This document shows, one piece after another, positions 1 through 10,885 of a stretch of DNA of 24,829 nucleotides. This stretch comes from Hofstenia miamia (lineage: Eukaryota; Xenacoelomorpha; Acoela; Hofsteniidae). The notes beneath the pieces were generated by a model, which did no database searches, was not told the DNA's origin, and saw only the letters and a program-made list of their open reading frames with translations. Both the position numbers and the translations under genes were made by a program. Within the stretch, counting starts at the first letter, position 1. Each line of letters begins with the position of its first letter. The DNA is taken from assembly GCA_900660155.1 (NCBI GenBank), contig CABFPE010000033.1:1283355-1308183 (forward strand), read 5' to 3'.

Positions 1-3000
1 TCTTTTATTAATCCACCTCGCCCAGACTCGGACTCGTTTGCATCCTCCACAAACTCTAAAACTTTTAAAAACATTCGCAGATTAGAAAAGTTTACTTCTA
101 TTGAAGGCGAACTTCTACATCCCTATTTCAAACCTACCAAGAAGGCAAATTACATAGTGGATTGCAATACTCCTACTGAAGCAAAAGAACAGATACAAAC
201 CCTTTTATGTTATCAGACTTCATCTCCTTCAGCAAATGTTCTACCCTTCACTATAGACTCGTATAAATGTGCTTGTTGTAATACTTTACTCTTTTATGAA
301 CACACAATGGCAAAATCGTTTGAATGATGTTACTTAAATGCGAAAATCCATCCTTCTTTCAATGAAAATTTCAACTTAAAAAATTTACGCCAATTACTCA
401 TGAATCTACATAAACTCCGTCAAATCAAGTTACTCAACATTGATTACAATTCCTTACAAATTGTTTATATTAAAGACATTTCTTTTCCTAATTTACACAA
501 ACTTTTGGAAAAAGTCAGTTCATTAGCCATAAAGAATAACGTCACACTATCTTTCATTTATATTGAACGTGAAATTTTGATCACACCCCATTTCTTTGAA
601 ACTTTAGAACGAACAGTAGAAAACTTTTTCATTTTTCACTTTGATGACTACATCATTCTCAACAATGACTACAGCAACAACAGCATATCAAAAATGCTGT
701 ACACCAATATCATGATGAATAACAAATTACCAGCTATTCGTCCAATTGTGGACACACACCTTGCCATTGACCTATGTCTCTATGCACAAGCTGCTGAAAT
801 ATTGAAAGAACAGAATCAACTAGTAAATCTAGGCAAAGTCTCTATTCGTCTCACTATGCAATTATCAGACGCCACAATAAGAGAGTTAAACAGTTATTGG
901 AATAACATTAAAGGCAAGCAATTAAAAACAGAAGTTTGGCCTGACATTGAAATTAAATCACTGTCACTAACCTATCACTCTTCCATGGAAACAGCCATAT
1001 CAAATATGCAGATATCATTTAATTTGAAAGATAAAACTGACTTTAGTAAAACGTTATTCTCAGAAGAAAAAGTGCCAACATTCAATGCTAAAGCAGCTAT
1101 GTGGTTATTATCAATTTTCTTAACGAAATTTGAAACACTTTCTCTACCCATCAACAAAAAATTACGCCAAAACATGTCGATCGAAAACTACAAACTTCGA
1201 AATTGCTATAGCACCAATTTCTACGAAAGCAAAAAATTGGTTATTAAGTGGAATTACTATAGCAACGAGTCCTCTCAAAGCAGATGCTAAAATATTTTAT
1301 AAATATGAAAAATATTTTACACGTTTACTCTGTCAATACCATATCACCGGCGTAATTCCCATAACAATCTTATGTTTCAAACTTGGTGTAGATTACAATG
1401 ACATCACACTCTTCTCTGACCATGTACGAAAATACATGTGGGGTGCTACAAGTGAAACTCGTTACAACACTATACCCGGCGATCTCTTACCTCTTTCTAC
1501 AGACGATATTTTCAACAGAAGACTGAAAAATACAAAGACAATACGTCAACAGTATAAACGCAAACTTGCTGACAACCGCAACGATCTCCTATACAAATGG
1601 CTTCAAAAATACTATGTCACATGCAAGTATCAAAAAGATGTTTACTTTAATAAATCTCTTTTACAAAATGGTGTGTCAACAAACATTATTGTTACCGAAA
1701 AAGTTCCGCTAAGTCCTATCGAACTCGAACAAGAAGAGATTCTTCTCCGTGATAGCACAATTACATTATCTCCACGCCTACAAAACGAGATCGACAAAGT
1801 AAATTTAGAAAAACTCGGTATCAAACCTCCTGAACAATTACAAGAATGGATATCTGTAATAGATGAAAATTTCCTTATTACTAAACTTCCTTCTACTACT
1901 CAACAAAAAGAAATTGCTACTCCACGTCAATATGGACCAGTAAAAGAATGCGACACTGAGAATCTCAAAACCTATTTCGCTACAGAAGTATTTTCAGAAC
2001 AGGAGATAAACAATTTATTAACACCACTACAACTTATTAGTCTTGACGTCGAATGTGCACCAGCAAAATTCTTCATACCAAAAGCTATTCAACTTCAATT
2101 ACGAAAATTTGGTCTAAGCAATGATTTTTGGATGACAATTGATAAAGTACAACACAATTTTCCTGTAACATATGGTGTTGCTTGGTTAAAAACAACAGAT
2201 ATCACAGAAGATGCCCTATGGAAACATATCACCTGCGAAAATTACTTATGTACACCACCATCAACTATTAAACTGCCCGCCATTATGCCTACATGGAAAG
2301 GCTCAAAATCAATCAACGATGGAGTGAAACGCCTTGATAACGACAATTATCATAACAGTTTAACAACTCTTAATCAATATGTCAAAACAGAAAAATACAA
2401 AACGGCTGTTGAAAAAATCAAACACCACGGTAACAACAAAAGACTATATGTTGATTCTTCTCATACTTTAACTGATTTACTAAGAAACGGAAAACCTATT
2501 CACAAACAACTGTCGCTTATACAACAGACACTAACTAAAATGTCAACACCAACCATCGCCTTATTCTCTGGTGGAATGGACGTGCTCTGGGCAAATCTCA
2601 CGAAAGAGGATTTAAAATTTTACGATGTGGCATATCGAACAGAGATAAAAGTCATGTTACGATCGGGAAAAACAGATATTAACGAAATTACTGAAGACGA
2701 TGTTACCAACAACATTTCATTGTTCTTTAAGGAAATAAAGGAAACCCGAAATCTTGTAACAACATTTCAGGAATTATACCCGAATCTAACCATCAATACG
2801 ACAATGGCACACAATTCTGATTTTGATGCTAAACTCACATTAATGATAGCCATCAAAGGATTACGACTCTACAAAAGATTTTCATACATCTTCAATGAAA
2901 AAATAAACTATTTTCATCAATCGCATGTCATATCACATCGATTACAACACAACAAAACCATTATGTTCAAAAGTCGATCAACAACTGAATTGGAAACAAT

Positions 3001-3151
3001 GTGCTCTATACTTTGTTCAGACATGTTACTCTCAAGTCTCTCATGGAATGATACCAATGCTGCTGACATCATCACCAAAACTAAAAAACTCTTGGAAGAA
3101 GAAGCCGACATACGTATCCTGGATCCTAGTCCAAGCTGGGTGGGCGTGTAG
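1..3151 (+). pseudogene. Large unrecognised protein, 5'-partial, with one in-frame stop and one frameshift; possible DEDD exonuclease-like C-terminus
   Basis: One frame is open from base 1 to 1290 except for a TGA at 325-327. The first ATG after that stop (400) lies in the same frame, so 400 is not a true start. At the 3' end of this frame a second frame, open from before 1130 to the TAG at 3149-3151, takes over. The change (+1 sense) falls somewhere in 1170-1290 and looks like an indel rather than two genes. Altogether about 1,050 residues are present, and the N-terminus lies outside the window. Visible features: a Cys-rich CxCC stretch just before the TGA, and in the second frame (numbered from 1130) a DVE at residues 306-308 after a hydrophobic stretch, an HNSDFD at 561-566, and DTNAAD at 641-646 before a helix. 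These resemble exonuclease motifs I, II and III, but the motif III His is Asp and the I-II spacing (about 258 residues) is unusually long. The coding strand is C-rich and G-poor (2461-2520: 13 C, 6 G). Family not recognised; viral or mobile origin is inference. Confidence 0.6.
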
Positions 3152-4019
3152 TATATTTGCATCCCTAAGTTGTAAATTGATAATATGTGTCGATTTAGTA
3201 ATATAGCGACGATAAGCAATGTACAATTAGTGATTGAATATTCTTTGTATTCTGATTGGTTGCTCGTACGAGGAATCCATTTTGTTTGCGTAATTTGAAT
3301 TTCAGACATCGCAGTAGTTTTAAATATTTGTTCTGCTATTACTCACTGTTTGATCACAAGTGAGTTAATGTTATCTATTATTTGTAAATACCCAAATGTG
3401 TGATTTCTGTTAATTTAAGTTTTGCTACCCTAGCTTCCAGTTGCTTTTATTTTAACTATTATAGATTTCCCCAGCCGTATATTTAATAACATTATCTTTT
3501 AGCATTTTTCGGATAAGATAGTTTTCATAAAGTGCCCTCTTATTATCTTTTATTATCTTTATTATTTTATATGTATTTGATCAACATGATCAATGCTTAA
3601 GGTATCACTCCGGGCGAAAGGTAGGATAACCAGAGGCTCTAAATGGCCCTCTGGTTTGACTCCTCTAGTCTAGGTGATAGTAGGGATTAGGTATAAGGAT
3701 GAGTACGGTTAGGAAGCGCGGTTTGCATGTAGCTATAATAATTGCATTTTCTCTAGTCTAAAATGAGCTGAGACATTAGGTATTGGAAATGGTTCATTGC
3801 TTTGGCCAGAGGCCTGATTCTGTAAGAAGAAGTTTGGAATTAACTTATTCTCTGAATACTTATTAACCCTGGAATGAAAATGCTCTTGTTTTCTCATTAG
3901 ATAGATAACACAATAACTAGTAGTTTCATCAGTTATGTTTTAATATATCTAAAGATGGAATGCTTGCTGAGTGTTGCATGTGCTTCTACCACAAGACAAG
4001 CATTCTACAAAATTCGGCA
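3152..4019. other. Non-coding spacer with two short inverted repeats
   Basis: No coding potential recognised. It holds a 9-bp stem with an 11-nt loop (3628-3636 with 3648-3656, AACCAGAGG/CCTCTGGTT) in a locally GC-richer patch at 3600-3720, and a 9-bp inverted pair GAATGCTTG/CAAGCATTC (3958-3966 with 3997-4005) at the broken 3' edge of the gypsy remnant. No AATAAA poly(A) signal was noticed just after the stop at 3151. Confidence 0.4.
3628..3656. repeat. Hairpin, 9-bp perfect stem, 11-nt loop
   Basis: AACCAGAGG at 3628-3636 is exactly complementary in reverse to CCTCTGGTT at 3648-3656. It sits in a GC-richer patch about 480 bp after the end of the large coding region. There is no T-run after it and no reason to call a bacterial-type terminator in this genome. 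It could be part of a repeat end; function unknown. Confidence 0.4.
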
Positions 4020-5029
4020 GTATTTAGTGACGGAATCTTCTTTAGTTTGATTTTGATCTTCTCAAGAGCATCTTGTTCATTCCAGGTCCACTTGAAATCA
4101 GTAAATTTTTTAAGTAGATTCAAATGAAATGGTCTTTGTCTTTTCTGCTAGATATGGAAGGAACATCTCGTAGTAGTTCAGGAACCCCATCAGCCATTGC
4201 ATGTCCCTCTGACTTTGTGGTGTCTCAATCTTATCTAAAAAGTCCTTTGCATTAGTCTTTATTGAGTCTGTGCTAAGGAACACTTATGTCCATTGACCCA
4301 CAAGCCAGCCTGTTGCAACAGTTCTAATGTACAGGTGAGTTTGTCCAAATGCTCCTCAAAAGTGTGGCTGGCTACTAAGATGTCATCAATGTAGGCTGAT
4401 ATTGGGGCCATGTACTTCCATTCATACAAGCTGTACAAGGTGATGAAAGCGGTTTTCAGAATGTCTGAGGGCCGCATTGGCACTTGCCAATATGCTTTGC
4501 ACAGATCCAGGCAAGAGAAAAATTTGTATTTACTCGCGTCATATAATAGATCTTCAATCCTTGGCAATAGGTAAGCATCTTTGACGGTGATGTCATTAAG
4601 TTTGCGGAAATCTATGCAAAGCCTATATTTCTCACCTTGTCTGATGAAGATGGTCAGGGAAGGATAAGGGCTGTTGCTACCTTGGATGATTCTGCTCTTG
4701 ATCAGATTGCTCAAGATCTTTTCATGCTCGGATTTAAGGTTCTCTGGAACTCTGTGTACTGGTAACCTGATTAGTTTGTCATGTTTAACTTTGATAGCAT
4801 GTTCCTTGCCAATGGCTTGGCTGACGCTGATTACCCCATAGTTAAAAACTTCATGATTACTATATAACACAGAGATAAGTGACTTTCTCTCTCATTGCTC
4901 CAAATGAGGATGAGTGTGAGTCATGACAGGAGGTATCTTAACTGGACTAGATGGTTCTTCTAGGTCATGGACTGTGGTACAGATTGACAAACAGGATGTT
5001 GAAATGCTCTCAACATGAACCAGCACGCC
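4020..5029 (-). pseudogene. pol: gypsy reverse transcriptase remnant with internal deletion
   Basis: The minus-strand frame 4870-4259 carries classical Ty3/gypsy RT blocks in order: CIDFRKLND (fingers), LLPRIEDLL, FFSCLDLCKAYWQV (first catalytic Asp), KTAF, and YIDDILVAS (the catalytic YxDD). Between YEWKYM and YIDD only about five residues remain, where the family normally has a few dozen including the MPFGL/NAP block, so an in-frame deletion has removed it (around 4390-4420). The same frame continues upstream to about 5040 through two TGA stops. Downstream the thumb (FLNYYEMFLPYLAEK, about 4140-4185) is visible, and after a frameshift a Lys/Leu-rich connection segment (about 4020-4125). The enzyme would not be active. 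Confidence 0.88.
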
Positions 5030-5396
5030 TACTATTTGTAACTGCAAGGTTCCAAATCATACTGGAAAATTAGATCCGTTCAAAATTGTCACATACGTCT
5101 TACCTTTCAAGACTTCCCTTTCAATGAGATGGGATTTCCAGAGGCATTGATCAGTTTAATTAGTGATTGGTCCAATGAATCTCACTTAAAGCACAGTTCC
5201 TTGCAGCATTTGTTGCTAATAATAGAGACAGCAGCTCCAGTGTCTATTGTAGCATTAATATCATTTCTGTTTATTTCCACAGGGATTAGATTCTTGTGTA
5301 TCAAATTAGTGATGACCAGAATGTCCTGTGCACGGTTTGAGGGAGTCAACACTCTGTTTAATTTAAAGTCTGCAAAGAAACCAACTTGTTATCAGA
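5030..5396 (-). pseudogene. gypsy retropepsin-like aspartic protease remnant
   Basis: On the minus strand, an open stretch leads into ATIDTGAAVSII, the retropepsin active-site loop (catalytic Asp in DTG, encoded at about 5235-5250). It matures the Gag-Pol polyprotein in active relatives. The frame meets a TGA at about 5188-5190. The downstream residues continue in shifted frames (INASGNPISLKG, about 5105-5150), resembling the flap region. It lies between the zinc knuckle and RT, as expected. Broken. Confidence 0.75.
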
Positions 5397-6206
5397 TAAT
5401 TCAACTAAAGTTTCCATGTGAGGTGAGTCGGGTTCCTCCACAATGAATCCCTCCCCATTGGTGATTAGTTGTATCTTTGCATGACAGTTTGATTTCAGAT
5501 GTACTTTATCTCTGCATCTAAAACAGCAAATGGAGGCCATATCCAATTCCTTCTTGAAGAGAGTCTTCTTGACCTTGTTTCATTCAAATTTCTTCCCAAA
5601 CCCAGTTAGATCAGTGACATCTTTGTCTATATGGTTGGAATTGTGCATCATATACACCACACTAATCGCCTTCCAGATAATCTCATGCAGGTTTTCCTCT
5701 GGATCATATTTCACTTCCAATTGGCTTCAGATAGAGGGGGGAAACCCTCGACAAATATATGAAAAGAGATCATGGTGAGAGTACTCAGTTGACAGACTAC
5801 TTAGGGTGAACAGTTGTTCCACTTGAGTTATATAATTTTGAATATCATCACCTCTTTTAAATGACATATCACACAGTAACATTTTGTATTGATGTATAAT
5901 ATGTGGAGCCTGATAGTGATCTTCAAAGAAACCCACTAACAATTGATAATCAGTTTTGATGTTAGATACAAAAGAAATTGAGATCCTGCAGACTCTTGGG
6001 AGTTCTTGTACTGCTTCATGGTGAGTTTGAATAAGAAGAACCACTCATCAAATGACTGAGACACAGCATCAATCTGACTACTAAATTTAGGAAGCACAGA
6101 ATGTTTACTGAAGACCTGTAATTGCTCACTTGACTCAGTTGGGGACACTCTGAGATGGAGGGGTCCCAAAATGAGGAGAATAAATAACAGTACAACTTGA
6201 ATCCAT
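5358..6206 (-). pseudogene. gag: gypsy gag remnant with CCHC zinc knuckle
   Basis: A likely gag start is the ATG whose first base is 6206, on the minus strand. It is followed after a frame change by a segment with an FDEWFFLF-type Trp-rich motif, common near the start of gypsy capsid domains (about 6040-6080). The capsid-like part continues in the 5727-6044 frame (QVEQLFTLS...). At 5490-5546 the minus strand encodes C-x2-C-x4-H-x4-C, the nucleocapsid zinc knuckle that binds RNA. At least two frame changes and stops break the reading frame. Capsid boundaries are inferred; the knuckle is directly visible. Confidence 0.75.
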
Positions 6207-6345
6207 AAGAAAACAAGAACAAAGTGATAATCTTCCAAGTAATAAATGAATTGACAGTTGGGAGCACTTCCCCAACTACTAATGAAAAACACACAGACCA
6301 TAGAGACCACGAATCAACAGCCCAAAAAGAGGAATATGCCAGCAT

Positions 6346-8759
6346 TTGGTAATAAATCCAAAGAGGTACAACATAAAAGCAAAACAGAACTTATTCAAGT
6401 AATAACAAACAGACCAAGTTAAGTATATGATTAAATCCACCTAAATGAAAAGGAATTCATGTAAAAAAAATTAGTAAATTCAAAATTCAGTAATCCTCTT
6501 TAAAATTATGATACTTTGCAACTTATGAAAAATATTAAAACCCTTAAAAGGATCATTTCTAGAAATACCCTGTCAATCTTGAGTACCTTGATCATTTTGG
6601 TCTACTTCCATTTCAAAGTATTTTTTAAATATTTAAAGATGTTGAGGACAATATAGTGTACAGCAGTTGACAGCATCAAAAAAGTTCTTGTGTATTATGT
6701 GGATGCTATTGTATTTGGTTATTTCCCAATACTTAATGATCTTAACAAAAGAAATTATGACAGATATAAAAATAAAGAATATATTAAAAACTATTTTCTA
6801 AACTCTTATATAAATGGGATGCAATGATAGTGAAATACCTAAGGTTATGCATTCCTATTAAGTAGGTGATAGTAATAAGATAGAAACAGAAAACAAGATT
6901 TTAAGATATAAAATATATCAAACTGAAAATAATAAATTAGATATATCAAGGTATAATCTTTATAATAGAAATGTAAATAGATTCAACAGGAAAATTATAA
7001 ATGTTTGTGATGTTGAATAGAGAAGGAATACTTTTAACAAACAACAAATAGAAAATCATGTAGAAAAGAGACATGCAAACAATGAAAACAAAATTTTGCA
7101 AATTATTAATCAATCCAACATTCAATTATGTATTATTGAGTCTATGCATAATTTCTATACCAATTTACAAGACCATTACCAACAACTATTGAACTATTTC
7201 ATAGGATTGAAAGTGGAAAAACTTTTGCAGAGCATTGCAAACAGTGGTTTACACAAGGGTATGGAATATGACAATTTTATGAAAAATATGGTTTTTCAGT
7301 TTGATAAACATTTTGGAAACTGCTTGAGCTGCTTTTAAATTTCAATTTTTTATAACTGAAGCCATGAGCAATCTTTAGATTTTCCTAGCTATAGTGATAA
7401 AGGTTTTGACAAATTCCAATAGAAAATAGTTATATTTATGTTAGAGATGCACATAATTACATTTCATTTTCAGGAATTTCTATCTTATCAAAAAATCATT
7501 ATAATATGCTAAATTTAAAACCATAATTCATACATTTGTAAATTTTAGAGGTAAATATGTTTTTAGAACTAATGACATTTTATCTAGCAACATTACCTTA
7601 TTTACATTACCTAAGGAAGCATGGCATACAAAATCCTGGAACTAAGCCACTAATTTTGTGCATTTGGAAAAGAAATGTTATTTGTGCTGATGAAAATGGT
7701 ATAGCACATTTAAATTTTTTAAATAAATATATTTTTCTGTGATTAATGCAGTATTGCTTAACATGTGTTAAAATTTCACCTGCCTTTATGGCAAAGAATA
7801 CTTTTTACCAATGAACAATCAGTAATTTAATAGTTTAACATTATTTGCTGATCTTTAGATTCATTTAGATTAGAATAACTTTAGTTATTCCCTAGATCAA
7901 AATTTTCATTTTTTCTTTTGCTAAGCAAATACATTTTGATCTTATGACAGCAAAAGTGTTAAAATTTAACTCATCAATTTTAGACTTAAGGTGGTGTCCT
8001 TCAAAAATATGGTTAAAAAGCTCCATGACTGCTGTTATAGTAGGAGAAATTCTTTGAAATTAATTTTATTTTATTGGCCATTGCACACACTTGCATTGCA
8101 TAATATGACTGCAACTGCAATTGAATAATGTGCTCCAGGAATATCTGAATGGTTCTTTTGGAACAAGAATTATATAGACCATATAATATTCCTTCCTGGG
8201 GAATTTAATTGTCATCATATAATTGTGCAATGATATCATTGTGGCTATGTTTTCAGCAAGACTTAGAATATTGTACAGCCTTGGTAAAATTTATATTTAA
8301 ATTTTAAGTAAAGTCAAAATTTCCATCAAACTCTCCTGTATGCATGTTAACCCTACCCTAGGTGATAAGCTGATTACAGGCCTGGTTTTCAAGAAAAATG
8401 ATATTGAGTTATAAATGCACTAAGATTCTTAAAATGCTATTTAAGGCCACATGAATTGTGCTTCAATATTTGCAACAACTGAGATTTAAACTTAATTCTT
8501 ATGCATTTAAAATTATAAAAATTTTTAAAATCTTTCACAAATCATTGCCTATTGCCTGCCAAATGAAGTAGATTTACCTTTCAAATTACGCAATTATCTC
8601 AAAATCACTTTTGTAAATGGAGCTAATTATATAAGGCATCTCCACAACAACACAGTGAGCGCACTACAGAGATAATTGGCATCAAAAATCCTTGAAAATG
8701 ATTGCCTTCATAACCCAAGTTAAATTAATTCCATAACAGCTTGGAGCTGTCTGATTTGC
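6346..8759. other. AT-rich sequence without a recognised gene
   Basis: Very AT-rich, with A-rich stretches on the + strand. Two short open frames (7096-7338, 80 codons; 7557-7742, 61 codons) have low-complexity composition and no recognised motif; I treat them as chance. No tandem repeat, tRNA-like or transposon terminus was recognised here. Confidence 0.5.
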
Positions 8760-8789
8760 TAACACATTGTTTTTATTTTTTTTTGAACT

Positions 8790-8951
8790 ATGTCAAAAAG
8801 ATGCAAGCTATTTTTGCATCAATTTGAACAATGTGTGTTCAGACAAGCATCTTTTTGATGTATGCTTCTTTGATTAAAGTGCGTTCAGCCAAGCATTTTT
8901 TGACGTATATCAAATGATATACTTCAAAAGATTCTTGTCTGAATGCACCTT
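8790..8951. repeat. Foldback / MITE-like compound palindrome
   Basis: 8876-8912 and 8915-8951 form a near-perfect palindrome: 37-bp arms, 31 of 37 matching, with only two central bases. The arm end reads AAGGTGCATTCAGACAAG in the right arm. A direct third copy of the arm (GTGTGTTCAGACAAGCAT...) begins at about 8832. Its CATCTTTTTGA part is inverted relative to 8790-8806 (TGTCAAAAAGATGC), making a second, outer foldback. This looks like two overlapping or nested MITE copies. No target duplication could be assigned. Superfamily unknown. Confidence 0.65.
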
Positions 8952-9123
8952 AAGGGACGGTACAAATATCAAACACACATCAAGTGCTCACCATGTTGTT
9001 GTGAGGAGGACCTAAGTTAATGAATGGACTTTGATTAATCAAAATCCGGAGACATATTGACAAATGGTAGTTAATGCACATTCTTAAAGATATGGGACGA
9101 ATTTTTCTTTGTACATTGAGAGT
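8952..9123. other. AT-rich spacer
   Basis: Short stretch between the foldback repeat and the Tc1-like terminus; nothing recognised. Confidence 0.4.
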
Positions 9124-9256
9124 TACAGTGGGGCGAAAGTGTTCCCATTTGATTTTTCAGTGGCATAACTTTCGCCCTGCTTTAAAGTACAGAGCTTCAA
9201 CCTCTATATTTCAGACTCTTTTTGATCTCATTGTGTACAATTTGAAACAGAGATAA
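9124..9256 (+). mobile_element. Tc1-like element terminus (solo or truncated)
   Basis: TA followed by CAGTGGGGCGAAAGTG (from 9126) is the form of a Tc1/mariner terminal inverted repeat next to its TA target. GGGCGAAAGT (9131-9140) is repeated inverted as ACTTTCGCCC (9168-9177), giving a 10-bp perfect pair 27 bp apart, as in the sub-terminal repeats of some Tc1 families. No transposase and no opposite terminus were found, so only one end is left. The 3' limit given is a guess. Alternative: a short unrelated hairpin. Confidence 0.5.
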
Positions 9257-9998
9257 TATGAATGTCATATAAATTTACAAATAATATTTTCATTTGCATT
9301 AAGTCAAGATACATTACTACAATGATTATTATTAATTAAAATTGTTTCTATTGTATAATATCAGAAATCGTGTCCAAAGCCAAACAAAGACTTGTTAAAT
9401 TTATCTTACTTATATTTGTATTAGATCTATGCTCAGTCCTGTATGCAGAAAAAATTCAGGGGTTGTATGAATATTTGAAAATTTGCCTGTTTTCTGTGCT
9501 GAGCGATGCAAACTTTGCATGTTCATTTATCATGTGTGATTTTGGATGAAGCATTATCTCAATAACAATTTGAAAAATTATATATTGTGCTTTAATCTCT
9601 TGCATTGCAAAATAAGGATTCTTCATGATAGAAAAACCTTATGAGATCAATTTATTTTTTGGATTTGCCATATCTGCCTCACCAGGGATAGCTCACTACT
9701 CACAATGTTTGTTATCCCCTACATTCACAAAATCCTACAACCTTTTTGATTTGATTTACCTCATAATTGCTCTTTACTTGGTACATGTTGCTACTCTACT
9801 TCTTATAGCTCAACTGGCTGTACACCTAAGCTCATTCAAGGAGACCTAATATGCCAATTCAGACTAAGCAGCTCCACTCCTTATAGAATTTATGGGTGCC
9901 TAGGCTTTCATTGTTCAATTAATAAATAATGATATCAAATAATTTGTGATTAACGTATTTGTCAAACGCTTGCCAGTGTATCACCCCGTCAAACAGGC
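9257..9998. other. AT-rich sequence, nothing recognised
   Basis: Contains one hydrophobic open frame (9625-9849, 74 codons) with no recognisable motif. I consider it a chance frame because it has no flanking signals. Confidence 0.4.
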
Positions 9999-10030
9999 CA
10001 TCAGACAAGCCATCACACCTCCCATCAGAC
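9999..10030 (+). repeat. 12-bp tandem repeat, about 2.7 units
   Basis: CATCAGAC starts at 9999 and 10023, and a variant CATCACAC at 10011: a 12-bp period. The last unit is interrupted by the MITE at 10031, after which CATCAGAC resumes at 10301. Confidence 0.7.
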
Positions 10031-10300
10031 CAGGGTTTTCGAGTACTTGGAATGTTAAGAACTTGAACTCGAAGAAGCTCACAAAACTCGATTGAAAAAA
10101 CTCAGAAGAGAAATCATCTTAACTCGAATTTGAGATCAATCAGAAATCCATTCAAACATAATGTAAAATTTTAATAATTTCAATTTCAAATTTTTTTACC
10201 CTCAAAACTCGGAATTAGAAAAAAACTCAATTGAACTCCAACTCGAAATGTAAAAACTTGAACTTGGACCAAGTAATTCAAACTCGACTCGAAAACTCTG
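10031..10300. mobile_element. hAT-type MITE (270 bp)
   Basis: The element begins CAGGGTTTTCGAGT (10031) and ends with its inverted form; the right end read inward is CAGAGTTTTCGAGT. Both match the CAGRG start typical of hAT termini. CATCAGAC (8 bp, the hAT target length) lies directly on both sides (10023-10030 and 10301-10308). The interior is full of ACTCGA-like motifs in both orientations and has no coding potential. One caution: CATCAGAC is also a unit of the flanking tandem repeat, but the exact abutment to both termini still favours a real duplication. Confidence 0.82.
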
Positions 10301-10308
10301 CATCAGAC

Positions 10309-10842
10309 AAATTGAAATCAAAATAAGTTATGTATTTTCTGCCAAACATTTGTCAAAAAAGCTAACTATTTAAGAACAACACGCTTTATACATGAAGTAC
10401 ATTAATTAAACGGGCAAAAACAGTATCAAATTCTGTCCTTTATCTTATCTATTCTATGTCAATATTTTTGTTTATTTACTTTAGCTAGTGTTAAACTTTG
10501 CGAGACGTCCATGTGCCTACAAACAAATGAAATTTAGGACGCAAACAGGCGCGGCTTTAGTGGGAGGCACCCTCTTTTGGCAACTTTCAATTTTTGCAAA
10601 ATGCTCTTTTCTATGCACTTCAAAATTTTGTGCTGTTGATGTTTGACAAAGATTTTTTTCTGATAATATAAGGTAAGTTATGCATAAGATCTTGTAAATT
10701 TACTCTTGGATTTATTTTTTGTTGAAATTACAATTTGAATTTAAATTTTGTTGACCAAAAAATTGAAGGTTCCGCCTGTTTTAAAAATCCTAAACCTGCA
10801 ACTGGACGCCACGCATTTATTGACAGAAAATAATTTTCGGTT

Positions 10843-10885
<43 letters not shown>

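Larger units (their letters stand above)
4020..6206 (-). mobile_element. Ty3/gypsy-type LTR retrotransposon remnant (gag-protease-RT)
   Basis: Reading the minus strand from 6206 down to about 4020 gives gag, a CCHC zinc knuckle, an aspartic protease DTGA motif and a YIDD reverse transcriptase, in the order normal for Ty3/gypsy. The RT is followed by the start of the thumb/RNase H-connecting region and then stops being recognisable near 4015, so RNase H, integrase and the 3' LTR are missing. Several stops and frame changes are present (for example TGA within the protease and between protease and RT). I could not define LTRs: a gag-proximal leader exists at about 6207-6345 but no matching copy was found elsewhere in the window. 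Dead copy, incapable of its own transposition. Confidence 0.88.

Noticed and set aside
2917..3309. 130-codon minus-strand frame and 93-codon plus-strand frame over the end of the large coding region
   Set aside because: They are in other frames of the better-supported coding region and have no motif.
3628..3656. Rho-independent terminator after the large coding region
   Set aside because: The genome is eukaryotic, the hairpin is 480 bp from the stop and no T-run follows.
4020..6345. Intact LTRs of the gypsy element
   Set aside because: No pair of direct repeats of LTR length was found on the two sides of the coding remnant.
9625..9849. Hydrophobic 74-codon open frame resembling a membrane protein
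   Set aside because: AT-rich sequence gives hydrophobic translations by chance; no motif, homologous neighbour or signal supports it.
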